Below are positions 1 to 9,447 of a stretch of 64,000 nt of DNA, piece after piece. The stretch is from assembly GCF_025148635.1 (NCBI RefSeq), contig NZ_CP102269.1, forward strand, positions 1,302,001-1,366,000, given 5' to 3'. Origin of the DNA: Butyricimonas virosa. Lineage in GTDB: Bacteria; Bacteroidota; Bacteroidia; Bacteroidales; Marinifilaceae. A program made the position numbers and the translations under genes. The stretch's first letter is position 1, and every line of letters begins with the position of its first letter. The notes below the pieces were generated by a model that had not been told where the DNA came from, did no database searches, and saw only the letters and a program-made list of their open reading frames with translations.

Positions 1-1818
1 TCCCCGGTTATAATACACCCGGTTCCCCAACATATGCACGTTACCATAGTAATTCGATGCCAGCACGGACAACTCAACAAGACGGCTTTCCAAATTCGTG
101 AAATCATACACGACACCTTTGTCTTCACTCTCTTCCTTTTTATTCTTTTCTTTCACGGCTGTCTCCACCCGGACAACATCATTTTTAGGAGCGAACAATA
201 CCGGGGCATCCTTTGCCAAAGGCAAGATGTACACCTTATTCATATCATTGTACACGTGATTCCATTCCGTCCGTCCATACGTCGGGGAGAAAGTGCGGGC
301 AGAAACAAACACCAAGTATTTCCCGTCCTCGCTGAAATTCGGCGAACTGGAACCGAACCACCCGTCGGTAACTTGGTGTTTCTCGCCACTTTCAACATGA
401 CACACGATGATGTTATCCATCGTCGTTTCCGGACGAACGTAAGTGATATATTTGCTATCAGGTGACCAGTTGTAGGACGTCATGGAACGGATTCCCGATT
501 TTTCCACAATCTTCCGGTTCCCGCTTTCCACGTCGGATATATTCAACGTGTTCCCTTTTTCGCTCCAGAGAATTTTCTTGGAATCCGGGGACCATTCATA
601 ATTGAAGATATAACTTTTCAGATTCTTGATCAGTTTCCGTTCTTTTCCCGTCACCACATCCCGGAGATAAATATTGAATTCCCCGTCCTTGTCGGAAACG
701 TAACTGATGTATTTTCCATCCGGAGACCAACCTGCCTGCATATCGTTAGCACCGGAAGAATTGGTTAAGTTATAGGTAATCCCCTCTTTCACGGGCAAAG
801 AAAAAATATCCCCACGAGCAGCCACGACTACCCTCTCTCCACCGGGAGCAACCGCAATACTCGAAATCTGGCCACTTACATCAGTCAAGGTCGGACGAGA
901 ATAAACCTGATCGTTATCAATGTTTATCGTGATCTTGGATTCCTTGCCACTCTGCAAATCATACCCGTAAATATACCCTCCTTGCTCGTACACGATTAAC
1001 TTGTCACCAATCGCGGGAAATTTTATATCGTATTCTTTATAAGATGTCAGTTGTTTATCCTCTTTCGTGTTCACGTTGTAGGCGTAAAGATTCATGATAT
1101 CACCCCGGTCGGATATATAATATATAGTATTCCCGTCCGGGGACCACATCGGGAACACGTCCTGCCGTACGTTGCCGGTAATCCGTTCTGATTTCTTCGT
1201 GTTGAAATCAAACACCCGGATATCATCCGCCATACCACCTTGATAACGTTTCCACGCCCGGAATTCCCGGAAAATATAATTATAAGCTAATTTCTTTCCA
1301 TCCGGGGAATAAGAGGCAAAACCGCCATTCTTTAAAGGTATTTCCTCGGACATCCCTCCCTCCACGGGAACCGTGAACAGTTGCCCGGTAAAATCGTTAA
1401 AGGTATATCTCCGGGAACGATAAAGAATCCGTTTACTATCCGGGGTCCAACCGATCACCACGTTGTTCGGACCCATGCGATCTCCCAGATCATCCCGTTT
1501 CAACGTGGCCGTATAAGTCAAGCGACGAGGTTCACCCCCTTCCACGGGGATGACAAATACTTCCGTGTTACCGTCATATTGCCCGGTGAAAGCGATATAT
1601 TTTCCATCCGGGGAAATACGAGGAAACATCTCGTACCCCACGTGTGAGGTCAACCGACGGGCCGTTCCTCCCCCGGCTGAGACCAGATAAAGATCCCCGG
1701 CATACGAGAATACCAACTTGTTCCCCACGCTATGCGGAAACCTTAATAACCTTGCTTCCCCGGCCTGTACCCACAAACCGGCTAACAACACGCCTAATAA
1801 AAGAATAAACCTTCTCAT
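1..1818 (-). CDS. Tricorn-like S41 protease, N-terminal part
   Basis: Partial gene: it starts at an ATG at 1818 and runs off the left edge (606 codons seen). The N-terminus is a signal peptide (MRRFILLLGVLLAGLW), followed by many PD40/TolB-type beta-propeller blades of the form ISPDGKYIAF, WTPDSKRILY and similar, which recur every 40-50 residues through the visible part. This layout fits the periplasmic tricorn-protease homologues of Bacteroidota, where two propellers feed peptides to a C-terminal PDZ plus S41 serine protease core. The catalytic part lies outside the window, so protease function is inferred from the architecture. A plain PD40 periplasmic protein is the alternative. It lies upstream of and codirectional with nothing obvious; purN reads the same way 60 bp upstream. 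Confidence 0.8.
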   Translation of the reverse strand, partial: MRRFILLLGVLLAGLWVQAGEARLLRFPHSVGNKLVFSYAGDLYLVSAGGGTARRLTSHVGYEMFPRISPDGKYIAFTGQYDGNTEVFVIPVEGGEPRRLTYTATLKRDDLGDRMGPNNVVIGWTPDSKRILYRSRRYTFNDFTGQLFTVPVEGGMSEEIPLKNGGFASYSPDGKKLAYNYIFREFRAWKRYQGGMADDIRVFDFNTKKSERITGNVRQDVFPMWSPDGNTIYYISDRGDIMNLYAYNVNTKEDKQLTSYKEYDIKFPAIGDKLIVYEQGGYIYGYDLQSGKESKITINIDNDQVYSRPTLTDVSGQISSIAVAPGGERVVVAARGDIFSLPVKEGITYNLTNSSGANDMQAGWSPDGKYISYVSDKDGEFNIYLRDVVTGKERKLIKNLKSYIFNYEWSPDSKKILWSEKGNTLNISDVESGNRKIVEKSGIRSMTSYNWSPDSKYITYVRPETTMDNIIVCHVESGEKHQVTDGWFGSSSPNFSEDGKYLVFVSARTFSPTYGRTEWNHVYNDMNKVYILPLAKDAPVLFAPKNDVVRVETAVKEKNKKEESEDKGVVYDFTNLESRLVELSVLASNYYGNVHMLGNRVYYNRG

Positions 1819-1877
1819 AAAAATTGAAAATCGAGAATTAAAAATTGGGAATGACCCACTGGATCTTTCATCTAAAA

Positions 1878-2447
1878 TCATAAATTATCAAGGACGTCCT
1901 TGATCACACGGGGGAAATGCTCGTATTCCAAGGCATGGACTTTCGTTGCCAGAGTCTCTGGCGTGTCCCCCGGAACGATGTCACATTTGGCCTGAAAAAT
2001 AGTTGTCCCCTCGTCATAATGATTATCCACGTGATGAATCGTAATACCACTTTCCTTTTCCCCGGCAGCGATCACCGCCTCGTGTACTTTCATGCCGTAC
2101 ATACCCTTGCCCCCGTAAGAGGGCAACAAGGCCGGATGGATATTAATTACCCGGTCTGGATAAGCGTCGATGATAGCATCCGGCACCTTCCAGAGAAAAC
2201 CCGCCAACACGATCAGATCAATATCCAATCGTTTCAATTCATTCAAAACCAGATCAGAACGAGAGAACTCTTCCCGTCCGAAAACAAATGTCGGCACACT
2301 TAAACGTTTTGCCCGTTCCAAAACATAGGCATCGGGTTTGTTACAAAACACAATTTTCACGACATTTTCGGTGTCATTTTTAAAATAATTAATGATATTT
2401 TCAGCGTTAGAACCTGAACCAGAGGCAAATATTGCTATTTTTTTCAT
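1878..2447 (-). CDS. purN: Phosphoribosylglycinamide formyltransferase (GART)
   Basis: Transfers the formyl group of 10-formyl-THF to GAR, the third step of de novo purine synthesis in the cytosol. The 189-aa length is normal for PurN. Visible family features are the N-terminal phosphate-binding stretch IAIFASGSGSNAENI, the formyltransferase core VINIHPALLPSYGGKGMYG with the catalytic Asn-x-His, and downstream GITIHHVDNHYDEG with the conserved Asp. It is divergent from acpP across a 170-bp promoter region. Start chosen at the ATG at 2447, directly before the phosphate-binding motif. Confidence 0.96.
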   Translation of the reverse strand: MKKIAIFASGSGSNAENIINYFKNDTENVVKIVFCNKPDAYVLERAKRLSVPTFVFGREEFSRSDLVLNELKRLDIDLIVLAGFLWKVPDAIIDAYPDRVINIHPALLPSYGGKGMYGMKVHEAVIAAGEKESGITIHHVDNHYDEGTTIFQAKCDIVPGDTPETLATKVHALEYEHFPRVIKDVLDNL

Positions 2448-2530
2448 CCTGTAATCTATTAAAAATCAAACGCATAAAGATAAGAAAACTTTATTCATGC
2501 CAAAAAATTTTCTAGGAAAAATAAATTCTC

Positions 2531-2538
2531 TAACTTTG
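2531..2538 (+). promoter_or_regulatory. Promoter -7 box of acpP-fabF-rnc
   Basis: TAACTTTG matches the Bacteroidota vegetative -7 consensus TAnnTTTG and lies 80 bp before acpP. No clear -33 TTTG is seen at the expected distance. Confidence 0.5.
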
Positions 2539-2618
2539 CCCCCGAACTTAGAGAGTTATGTGCGTCTCTTGTAGACGCAAGTGTGAATTTAAAAAATGTC
2601 TAATTAAAATTTAAAGTT

Positions 2619-2855
2619 ATGTCTGACATTCAAAACAGAGTTAAAGCTATCATTGTTGATAAATTAGGAGTTGACGAAAGTGAAGTTAAACCTGAAGCAA
2701 CGTTTACTAACGACTTAGGAGCTGACTCTTTGGATACGGTAGAGTTGATCATGGAATTGGAAAAAGAATTCAACATCACTATTCCGGACGATCAAGCAGA
2801 GAAAATCGCTACCGTGGGCGATGCTATTGCATACGTTGAAGCTAACGCTCAATAA
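2619..2855 (+). CDS. acpP: Acyl carrier protein
   Basis: Small acidic carrier (78 aa) for fatty-acid synthesis. The phosphopantetheine attachment motif GADSLDTVEL is intact with Ser37 as the modified residue, followed by the typical helix III and acidic C-terminus. It is the first gene of an acpP-fabF-rnc operon, 15 bp ahead of fabF, the usual arrangement in Bacteroidota. Length and composition leave little doubt. Confidence 0.98.
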   Translation: MSDIQNRVKAIIVDKLGVDESEVKPEATFTNDLGADSLDTVELIMELEKEFNITIPDDQAEKIATVGDAIAYVEANAQ

Positions 2856-2870
2856 TTTAATATTTTATCT

Positions 2871-4115
2871 ATGAATTTCAAACGAGTAGTAATAACTGGT
2901 CTTGGAACTATTAATCCCTTGGGTCATAACGTGGCCGAATTTTGGGAGAACTTGAAAGGTGGCGTCAGCGGCGCCGGTCCTATTACTCGTTTTGATGCAT
3001 CTAAATTTCGCACGCAATTCGCTTGCGAAGTTAAAAACTACGAGCCCACGGAATACTTCGACAAGAAGGAAGTCCGTAAAATGGATCTTTACAGCCAATT
3101 TGCCCTGATTTGTTCCAGGGAGGCCGTGAAAGATGCCGGACTCGATTTCTCGCAAGAGGACAGAAAGAGAATCGGTGTAATCTGGGGTGCAGGTATCGGT
3201 GGTTTGGATACGTTCTACGAAGAATGCAAAACTTTTGCATTAGGAGACGGAACTCCCAGATTCAACCCGTTCTTTATACCCAAGATGATTGCCAACATGG
3301 GTGGAGCCATGATCGCCATAGAAGAAGGCCTAAAGGGTCCGAACTACACGACGGTTTCAGCCTGCGCATCATCCGCACACTCGTTAGTAGATGCATTAAA
3401 TCTGATCCGATTAGGAAAAGCAGACGTGATTCTTGCCGGTGGATCTGAAGCAGCCATTACCCCTCCGGGTGTAGGTGGTTTCAATTCCATGAAAGCTTTA
3501 TCCACTCGTAATGATGATCCGAAAACAGCATCACGTCCTTTTGATGCTGACCGTGACGGATTTGTTATCGGCGAAGGCGGTGCTTGCTTAGTCGTAGAAG
3601 AGTACGAACATGCAGTAAAAAGAGGTGCTCACATCTACGCAGAACTTGCGGGAGGCGGAGCCAATTGCGATGCTTACCACATGACAGCCCCGGACCCGGA
3701 GGGAGAAGGTGCAGCTGATGTTATGTTACTCGCATTGGAAGATGCCGGACTAAGCCCGAAAGATGTTGATTATATCAACGTTCACGGAACGTCTACCGGA
3801 CTGGGAGATGTGGCAGAACCTAAGGCCATTCAGAGAGCATTTGGTGAACACGCTTATGAACTGAACATCAGTTCCACCAAATCAATGACAGGACATTTAT
3901 TAGGTGCCGCCGGTGCCTTGGAAGCAATCGCTTGTGTTCTGGCTGTGAAAAACAACATTGTACCTCCTACCATTAATTTCAGCAACCTTGATCCGGAACT
4001 GGATCCCAAGCTGAATTTCACGTTCAACAAGGCTCAAGAGAAAGAAATCAATGTAGCCATCAGTAACACTTTCGGTTTCGGAGGACACAATGCTTGCGTT
4101 GTATTCAAAAAGTAA
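2871..4115 (+). CDS. fabF: 3-oxoacyl-[acyl-carrier-protein] synthase II
   Basis: Condensing enzyme that elongates acyl-ACP with malonyl-ACP in fatty-acid synthesis. 414 aa, the standard length. The thiolase-fold catalytic triad is complete: Cys165 in TTVSACASSAH, His305 in NVHGTSTGLGD and His342 in KSMTGHLLGAAGA. The C-terminal glycine-rich NTFGFGGHNAC motif is present. It is translated right behind its carrier acpP and 23 bp before rnc, so the three are probably one transcript. Confidence 0.97.
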   Translation: MNFKRVVITGLGTINPLGHNVAEFWENLKGGVSGAGPITRFDASKFRTQFACEVKNYEPTEYFDKKEVRKMDLYSQFALICSREAVKDAGLDFSQEDRKRIGVIWGAGIGGLDTFYEECKTFALGDGTPRFNPFFIPKMIANMGGAMIAIEEGLKGPNYTTVSACASSAHSLVDALNLIRLGKADVILAGGSEAAITPPGVGGFNSMKALSTRNDDPKTASRPFDADRDGFVIGEGGACLVVEEYEHAVKRGAHIYAELAGGGANCDAYHMTAPDPEGEGAADVMLLALEDAGLSPKDVDYINVHGTSTGLGDVAEPKAIQRAFGEHAYELNISSTKSMTGHLLGAAGALEAIACVLAVKNNIVPPTINFSNLDPELDPKLNFTFNKAQEKEINVAISNTFGFGGHNACVVFKK

Positions 4116-4138
4116 TCACTAACTAAAATTTTGGGGAA

Positions 4139-4879
4139 GTGATTAGTAAAATAATTCAATCCATAAAACTTTACCTTCACAGGAAGGAAAAGTTTTATGG
4201 ATTGTCTATTTCGGAATGGGGATTTGTTCCCGGTAACAAGGGATTATACACCCTAGCATTGCTACATAAATCGGCGTCCAGATACACGAAAAGCGGAACC
4301 GTCTTGAATTACGAGCGTCTCGAATTCTTGGGCGATGCCGTGCTGGGAGCTATTGTCGCTGAAATCTTGTACAAATTTTTCCCTAACAAGGACGAGGGAT
4401 TCATGACCCGCTTACGCTCCAAGATCGTGAGCCGCGAATCATTGAATATCATTGCCATCAAAATGGGGTTGAGCGAAGAAGTAATTGCCAAATCGGATAT
4501 TTCCAAAAACAAACATATCTATGGTGATGTATTCGAGGCTTTTACTGGGGCCATCTACCTAGATCAAGGATACGACAAAACCAAAGCGTTTATCGAGAAT
4601 TACATTTTCCCTCACTACGTGAACTTGGAAGACCTCGTGTACGTTGACAAAAACTACAAGAGCCGCTTGATTGAATGGGCTCAAAAACAAAAGATTGACC
4701 TGAATATCGAAACGATTGAAAGTAATGCCCGTCGCTCTAAATTCGTCTGCACGATTTCCATCGGTGAAGACATCATGGCTCAAGGCATTGGCGCATCAAA
4801 AAAAGAAGCGGAGCAAAACTCCGCTGAAAAGGTTATCCAAAAACTCCAAGTTGAAGCCCAAGGAGAAATTGAAATCTAA
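4139..4879 (+). CDS. rnc: Ribonuclease III
   Basis: Double-strand-specific endonuclease for rRNA and mRNA processing. 246 aa with the RNase III signature ERLEFLGDAVLGAIV, the second acidic cluster GDVFEAFTGAIYLDQG, and a C-terminal double-stranded-RNA-binding domain ending in ASKKEAEQNSAEKVI. The start is GTG at 4139; no in-frame ATG lies before the conserved region, and a GTG start here keeps the short basic N-terminal extension common to Bacteroidota RNase III. The stop is one base away from the efp stop on the other strand. Confidence 0.95.
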   Translation: MISKIIQSIKLYLHRKEKFYGLSISEWGFVPGNKGLYTLALLHKSASRYTKSGTVLNYERLEFLGDAVLGAIVAEILYKFFPNKDEGFMTRLRSKIVSRESLNIIAIKMGLSEEVIAKSDISKNKHIYGDVFEAFTGAIYLDQGYDKTKAFIENYIFPHYVNLEDLVYVDKNYKSRLIEWAQKQKIDLNIETIESNARRSKFVCTISIGEDIMAQGIGASKKEAEQNSAEKVIQKLQVEAQGEIEI

Positions 4880-4880
4880 T

Positions 4881-5450
4881 TTATTCTTTCACACGTTCCA
4901 CGTAAGTACCATCCTCCGTTTTGATACGGATTTTCTCGCCGGTGTTGATGAAAAGAGGAACCATTACTCTTGCTCCGGTTTCAACCTCTGCCGGTTTCAA
5001 TGCCGTAGAAGAAGCGGTATCACCTTTCAATCCCGGTTCCGTGTAAGTTACTTCCAAAACAACAGTCGGCAACAACTCAACGTATAACGGGGTTTCCGTG
5101 TCAGCGTGTACAACCATCTCAACAGCATCACCTTCTTTCAAGAACTGGGGTGCATTGATTAAATCTTTCGCGATAGGAATTTGCTCGAAAGTTTCCGTGT
5201 GCATCATAATATAATCCTCTCCTTCCATGTACAGGAATTGGTACGGGCGTCTCTCAATTCGCACTACATCAATTTTTACCCCTGAAGTAAAGGTATTTTC
5301 CAAGGTACGACCGGTTTTGATGTTCTGCATTTTTGTTCTCACGAAAGCGGGACCTTTACCGGGTTTCACGTGTTGAAACTGTACAATTCTGTATAAATCG
5401 TCTTTGAAAACGATACATAATCCATTTCTAAAATCAGCCGTTGTTGCCAT
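4881..5450 (-). CDS. efp: Elongation factor P
   Basis: Ribosome-binding factor that relieves stalling at polyproline. 189 aa, three beta-barrel (KOW-like, OB, OB) domains. The tip loop reads VKPGKGPAF with Lys32 at the position modified in other bacteria; which modification occurs here cannot be read from sequence. The C-terminal signature GLKGDTASSTALKPAEVETG is present. It is convergent with rnc with only one base between stop codons and no room for a separate terminator. Confidence 0.97.
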   Translation of the reverse strand: MATTADFRNGLCIVFKDDLYRIVQFQHVKPGKGPAFVRTKMQNIKTGRTLENTFTSGVKIDVVRIERRPYQFLYMEGEDYIMMHTETFEQIPIAKDLINAPQFLKEGDAVEMVVHADTETPLYVELLPTVVLEVTYTEPGLKGDTASSTALKPAEVETGARVMVPLFINTGEKIRIKTEDGTYVERVKE

Positions 5451-5530
5451 TTATTTTATTTTTTTAAATTTAATATTTTCATTGAGGGTGCAAAGATAAG
5501 GAAATCAGCACAAATCACCAAATACATATA

Positions 5531-5567
5531 AATTTTAGATTTATGATTTATGATTTTAGATTCTAAT
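5531..5567. repeat. Intergenic simple repeat (gattt/atttatgattta type)
   Basis: AT-rich low-complexity run with overlapping copies of TTTTAGATT and TTATGATT between efp and the methyltransferase gene. The same words recur between mutA and mutB. Confidence 0.55.
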
Positions 5568-5644
5568 CACCCCAAATTCCGTCTCCGCAAAATACAGATA
5601 TAACAGGATCAAGTAGCAAACTTGTAATTTGCCGAAGGCAATTC

Positions 5645-6526
5645 TCATCGCCACAACCGATAATAAACTCCTAACGGCAACGACTTCCCGTATGAATCGG
5701 TAAAATACAACTCTCCGAATTGTTCCCCGGTACAATCTCCGACTAGCTGTCGCACGATACTTCGGGCTAACAGTGCGGAAAGTCCCATGGAATACAGGTT
5801 AAGCACAAGGAAACTATTGGAACCTTCCAACAATTGCCCACACAAGGTAATCAACTCGTTAATATTTTCTTCCAACACCCATTTCTCGCCATTCGCCCCA
5901 CGCCCATAAGCCGGAGGATCTAAAATAATCCCATTGTACTTTTTCCCCCGACGCACTTCCCGTTGCACGAATTTTAGAGCGTCATCCACGATCCAGCGAA
6001 TCCCATCCAAGCCGGAAACCTCCATATTCTCTCTCGCCCAAGAAACGACAGGTTTCACCGAATCCACATGAGTTACATCCGCACCCGCACTCTTCGCAGC
6101 AAGGGTGGCACCTCCCGTGTAAGCAAATAAATTCAACACTTTCGCTCCCGTACCAATTCGTTTTACCTGATCCGATATAAAATTCCAGTTCTCGGCCTGT
6201 TCCGGAAATACCCCCACGTGTTTGAAAGAGGTTAATCCCAACCGCATCCGGATATTCATATCTCCATACCGGTAATTCACGAACCATTGCTGCGACATTT
6301 TAGGCTTACAAATCCACTCGCCCCGGTCTTCGCTCTTCTTGTCCTTCTTGAAATAAGCATCGGCCCGTTGCTGCCATTCCGCATCGGAAAGCGATTTATT
6401 CCATATCGCCTGTGGTTCCGGTCGAGCAATCACGTAACGTCCGAAGCGTTCCAATTTCTCGAAAGCACCACTATCAATTAACTCGTAATCTGTCCAGCAT
6501 GAAGGGCTTAATAATTTTATATCCAT
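5645..6526 (-). CDS. Class I SAM-dependent rRNA methyltransferase, RlmI/RlmK-like
   Basis: 293 aa. The SAM-binding motif I is VLNLFAYTGGATLAAKSAGA with the acidic motif II in VTHVDSVKPVVSWAREN, and the motif IV region reads IILDPPAYGRG. This combination (FAYTGG plus DPPxYGRG) is typical of the RlmI/RlmK/YccW methyltransferase family acting on 23S rRNA, but the N-terminal PUA domain of RlmI is absent, so the exact target base cannot be named. It is the last of a three-gene minus-strand group after tsaC and tsaB, 32 bp behind tsaB. Confidence 0.8.
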   Translation of the reverse strand: MDIKLLSPSCWTDYELIDSGAFEKLERFGRYVIARPEPQAIWNKSLSDAEWQQRADAYFKKDKKSEDRGEWICKPKMSQQWFVNYRYGDMNIRMRLGLTSFKHVGVFPEQAENWNFISDQVKRIGTGAKVLNLFAYTGGATLAAKSAGADVTHVDSVKPVVSWARENMEVSGLDGIRWIVDDALKFVQREVRRGKKYNGIILDPPAYGRGANGEKWVLEENINELITLCGQLLEGSNSFLVLNLYSMGLSALLARSIVRQLVGDCTGEQFGELYFTDSYGKSLPLGVYYRLWR

Positions 6527-6558
6527 CTATATCTTCTTTATTAATCAATACAGCAAAA

Positions 6559-7245
6559 CTACAAAACTTTTCGTTTGGGCACGGTAGCCACAAAATCTTT
6601 CAAATAAAACGGTTCAAAATAGGCTACATCTTCAAATTTTCCAATTTCAAATTGTTGTTGAGCAAGCCCAATCATGTTTGCCGCAGAAGTCGAGACCCCG
6701 TTAATGAACACGGCATTCGGATGTTTCAAGACTTCTTTCACTTTATCACTCCCGTTCCCAAAGAATAACACCTTTCGGGCGGATAATAAATCAGCAAAAG
6801 GATTTTCTTCAATCACTTCAGCGTGAATATCCCGCACGACATTTCCTTCCCGATCATATATTGCCGTATAGACTTCCATGCGACGAGCATCAATCATAGG
6901 ACAATAAAAAAACTCTTCGCCCTCTCTTTGAGCCACGGCGTTTGCCAGTGCGGCCAACGTACTAACGGCAATCAAGGGTTTCCCGGCACCAAAACATATT
7001 CCTTTAGCTAAAGAAACCCCGATGCGCAAGCCCGTGTAGGAACCGGGTCCCATACTCACGGCCACGGCATCCAGATCATTCGCCGTCAAGTCGTTCTCCT
7101 TTAATAAATCATCCACGTACACACCCAGCAAAGTAGAATGATTAAATCCCTCGTCATTCTCTTTTAAAGCAATCAAGTTTCCATCCCGGGCAATCGCCAC
7201 GGAACATACATCTGTTGAAGTATCTATATTTAAAATAAGAGCCAT
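6559..7245 (-). CDS. tsaB: tRNA threonylcarbamoyladenosine biosynthesis protein TsaB
   Basis: Partner and regulator of TsaD in making the t6A base at position 37 of ANN-decoding tRNAs. 228 aa with the ASKHA-fold N-terminus LNIDTSTDVCSVAI and the conserved GPGSYTGLRIG loop. It lacks the metal-binding HxxxH of TsaD, as expected for TsaB. Its upstream neighbour is tsaC, which makes the threonylcarbamoyl-AMP substrate of the same pathway. Confidence 0.94.
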   Translation of the reverse strand: MALILNIDTSTDVCSVAIARDGNLIALKENDEGFNHSTLLGVYVDDLLKENDLTANDLDAVAVSMGPGSYTGLRIGVSLAKGICFGAGKPLIAVSTLAALANAVAQREGEEFFYCPMIDARRMEVYTAIYDREGNVVRDIHAEVIEENPFADLLSARKVLFFGNGSDKVKEVLKHPNAVFINGVSTSAANMIGLAQQQFEIGKFEDVAYFEPFYLKDFVATVPKRKVL

Positions 7246-7250
7246 AATAC

Positions 7251-7281
7251 AATTGAAAATTGAAAATTGAAAATTGAAAAT
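7251..7281. repeat. 7-bp tandem repeat (AATTGAA)n
   Basis: About 4.4 perfect copies of AATTGAA between tsaC and tsaB. Shorter variants of the same word occur near 1825-1850 upstream of the tricorn-like gene, so it belongs to a dispersed intergenic family. Confidence 0.8.
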
Positions 7282-7314
7282 GTGGGGACACTTTCGACTT
7301 CAATCTTCGGGTTA

Positions 7315-7890
7315 TTACTTTCTGATGATTTGAATCTTGCCACCAACATCTAGTTTGATAATACTGGAGGGAGCGGGATTCGTTGTTTCTTCCTGGCGGA
7401 AATCTACCACGTAATCAACAGCGGCTTTCACGACCTCACTGATCTCGGCAAAACACCGGGGAGAAGGTTCCCCGCTGATGTTGGCTGACGTCGAGACAAT
7501 GGGTTTACGGAAACGGTAAAGCAAGGCTTTCGTGAAAGTTTCCGAGGTAATCCGGATGCCGATAGTCTGATCTTGGGCAATCAGATTCTTCGCCAGATTC
7601 TTCGCATTCGGGTAAATGATTGTCATGGGTTTATCGTTCACTTCCAGCAGCTCGTAAGCCACGTCCGGAACCTCCACGTAGGATGCAAGCTTACCCACGT
7701 CGTCCAATAATACTAACATGGCCTTACTGTCCTCCCGGAGTTTCAGCTCGTACACCCGTTTCACGGCTACCTCGTTCGTGGCGTCACACCCAATGCCCCA
7801 TATTGTGTCTGTGGGATAAAGAATTATCCCCCCATTTTTAAGAATTTCGCAAGCCTTACGAACTTCTTCCTTTAACTTTTCATCATTCAT
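7315..7890 (-). CDS. tsaC: L-threonylcarbamoyladenylate synthase (TsaC/Sua5/YrdC family)
   Basis: Makes threonylcarbamoyl-AMP from threonine, bicarbonate and ATP, the first step of tRNA t6A synthesis. 191 aa: a single YrdC domain without the extra C-terminal Sua5 domain, hence TsaC-type. Conserved features are GGIILYPTDTIWGIGCDA near residue 20, the basic patch KLREDSKAML, and PIVSTSANISGEPSP for ATP binding. It lies 69 bp ahead of tsaB on the same strand. Confidence 0.93.
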   Translation of the reverse strand: MNDEKLKEEVRKACEILKNGGIILYPTDTIWGIGCDATNEVAVKRVYELKLREDSKAMLVLLDDVGKLASYVEVPDVAYELLEVNDKPMTIIYPNAKNLAKNLIAQDQTIGIRITSETFTKALLYRFRKPIVSTSANISGEPSPRCFAEISEVVKAAVDYVVDFRQEETTNPAPSSIIKLDVGGKIQIIRK

Positions 7891-8021
7891 TATAAGTCAT
7901 CTATAATGGGGACGAAAATACAAAGTTTACGGCAGGATGTCAATTTTTAAGGTATCTATTTTTATTCTTCCAAACTTTCATTCAAAATGTCAAGATAATA
8001 TCTATATAGTTATAATTTCAT

Positions 8022-8029
8022 TATATTTG
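8022..8029 (+). promoter_or_regulatory. Promoter -7 box of the AraC-family regulator gene
   Basis: TATATTTG matches TAnnTTTG and lies 40 bp before the ATG at 8070. Confidence 0.5.
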
Positions 8030-8069
8030 TCCCATAAAATAAAAGGACGGTGTCTCAAATTCTAGGAAT

Positions 8070-9311
8070 ATGATGAATAACAGCATATCTTCTCCTATAT
8101 TTTGGATGTATTTTTCGTACGTCCTTTCTTTTATCATTCCCCTATTTTGCGGCCTCACGCTATTAACGGTCAAAGGGGCCATCTCCAGTGAACAAGCCGG
8201 AATGCATCCGCGGCGGCTACTGGGAATTATTTTCACATTCTCGGGGCTGATCTTCATCCCGAACATGATACAAGATATTCATAAATATATCACGGGTGAA
8301 CTGGGCTTACTAATCTTTGATATTGCCATTAACTTGTTCTTAGTTCCCCTGCATTTTTTCTATTTCCGCAAGCTCTCGAAACCGGAAAAACTGACATCCA
8401 GAAGAATTTGGCCACACTTGATGCCGGGAATTTTAGTGCTGATCATCAGTTTCTTTTTGTCCCCTCTGCAAGAAAAGGTTGCAGAGAACTACGTGTGCTT
8501 TAACACCAACTTACCTCTAATTATTTTCCGTTGTGCCAGCCTAATCCTTCAAGCCATCATGATCACGATATACACGCTTCGCATTCTACATTTAAAACGA
8601 AAACACATGCAACGATTAGAAGAGAATTATTCTTCCATGGAAGACATTGATTTACACTGGCTAAACCAAGCCATCCCTCTGGCTGCATTTTTCGCATTCG
8701 TAGCTCTTTTCTCATCTTGTTTTCAAGCCATCTGGAGCAATTATCTATTCCACATTAGTTCCATATTATTCACTTTTTACCTGTTTATCCACGCTCTCAA
8801 CGAACCTTATATCTGTTACACGGAGCAACATGCGGAAATTCATGAAGAGGAAATCATTCCCCCTAATTCCTGTCCAGAACCACCTGTCATCACTCCAACA
8901 AGCGAAACGGAATTATCCCCCGTTTTTCCTGCTTTACCCGAAAAGTATTTGAAAAATCTCGGGATCAAAAGAGAAAAGATGAAGAATGAACTCGTCCAAC
9001 TTTTCGATGAAAAAGAAATATACACTAACGGAAACCTAACCATAACCGACGTGGCCGCCTTACTGGGAACAAACCGCACGTATGTCTCGAACGTTATCAA
9101 CAACGAGTTTGGTTTCAGTTTTTACCAGTTCGTCAACAAATACCGGATACAGAAAGCCACGATTCTATTCATTCAACACCCGGATATGCAAATCCAGGAA
9201 ATAGCCAGCCTTTCCGGCTTTAATTCTCTTTCCTCGTTCATCTCTGCCTTCAAACTCAACGAGGGCATCACCCCAAAACAATGGAAACAACGTTACGTGG
9301 ACGCTCTTTAA
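8070..9311 (+). CDS. Membrane-anchored AraC-type transcriptional regulator
   Basis: 413 aa. Residues about 10-235 form six to seven hydrophobic helices separated by short loops, so the N-terminal half is membrane-embedded. Residues about 300-410 are a two-HTH AraC/XylS domain with the usual features LTITDVAALLGTNRTYVSNV and IQEIASLSGFNSLSSFISAF followed by GITPKQWKQRY. Such 7TM-AraC proteins are known in Bacteroidota as sensors of unknown signals. The fimbrillin-like lipoprotein gene follows 136 bp downstream on the same strand and is a plausible target, but that is only an inference from position. ATGs at 8070 and 8073 are adjacent; the first is used. Confidence 0.85.
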   Translation: MMNNSISSPIFWMYFSYVLSFIIPLFCGLTLLTVKGAISSEQAGMHPRRLLGIIFTFSGLIFIPNMIQDIHKYITGELGLLIFDIAINLFLVPLHFFYFRKLSKPEKLTSRRIWPHLMPGILVLIISFFLSPLQEKVAENYVCFNTNLPLIIFRCASLILQAIMITIYTLRILHLKRKHMQRLEENYSSMEDIDLHWLNQAIPLAAFFAFVALFSSCFQAIWSNYLFHISSILFTFYLFIHALNEPYICYTEQHAEIHEEEIIPPNSCPEPPVITPTSETELSPVFPALPEKYLKNLGIKREKMKNELVQLFDEKEIYTNGNLTITDVAALLGTNRTYVSNVINNEFGFSFYQFVNKYRIQKATILFIQHPDMQIQEIASLSGFNSLSSFISAFKLNEGITPKQWKQRYVDAL

Positions 9312-9447
9312 CAATTTCGAATACGTAAAAACTTTGGAATTCGTACAAGTCACGACCGAAAAGGTAAAATTATAACAGAATTTTACTTTTTACTCATCCC
9401 TTTCGTGACAAGTCTCTCACATTTGCAAAAACTTAAATGCTCACGAT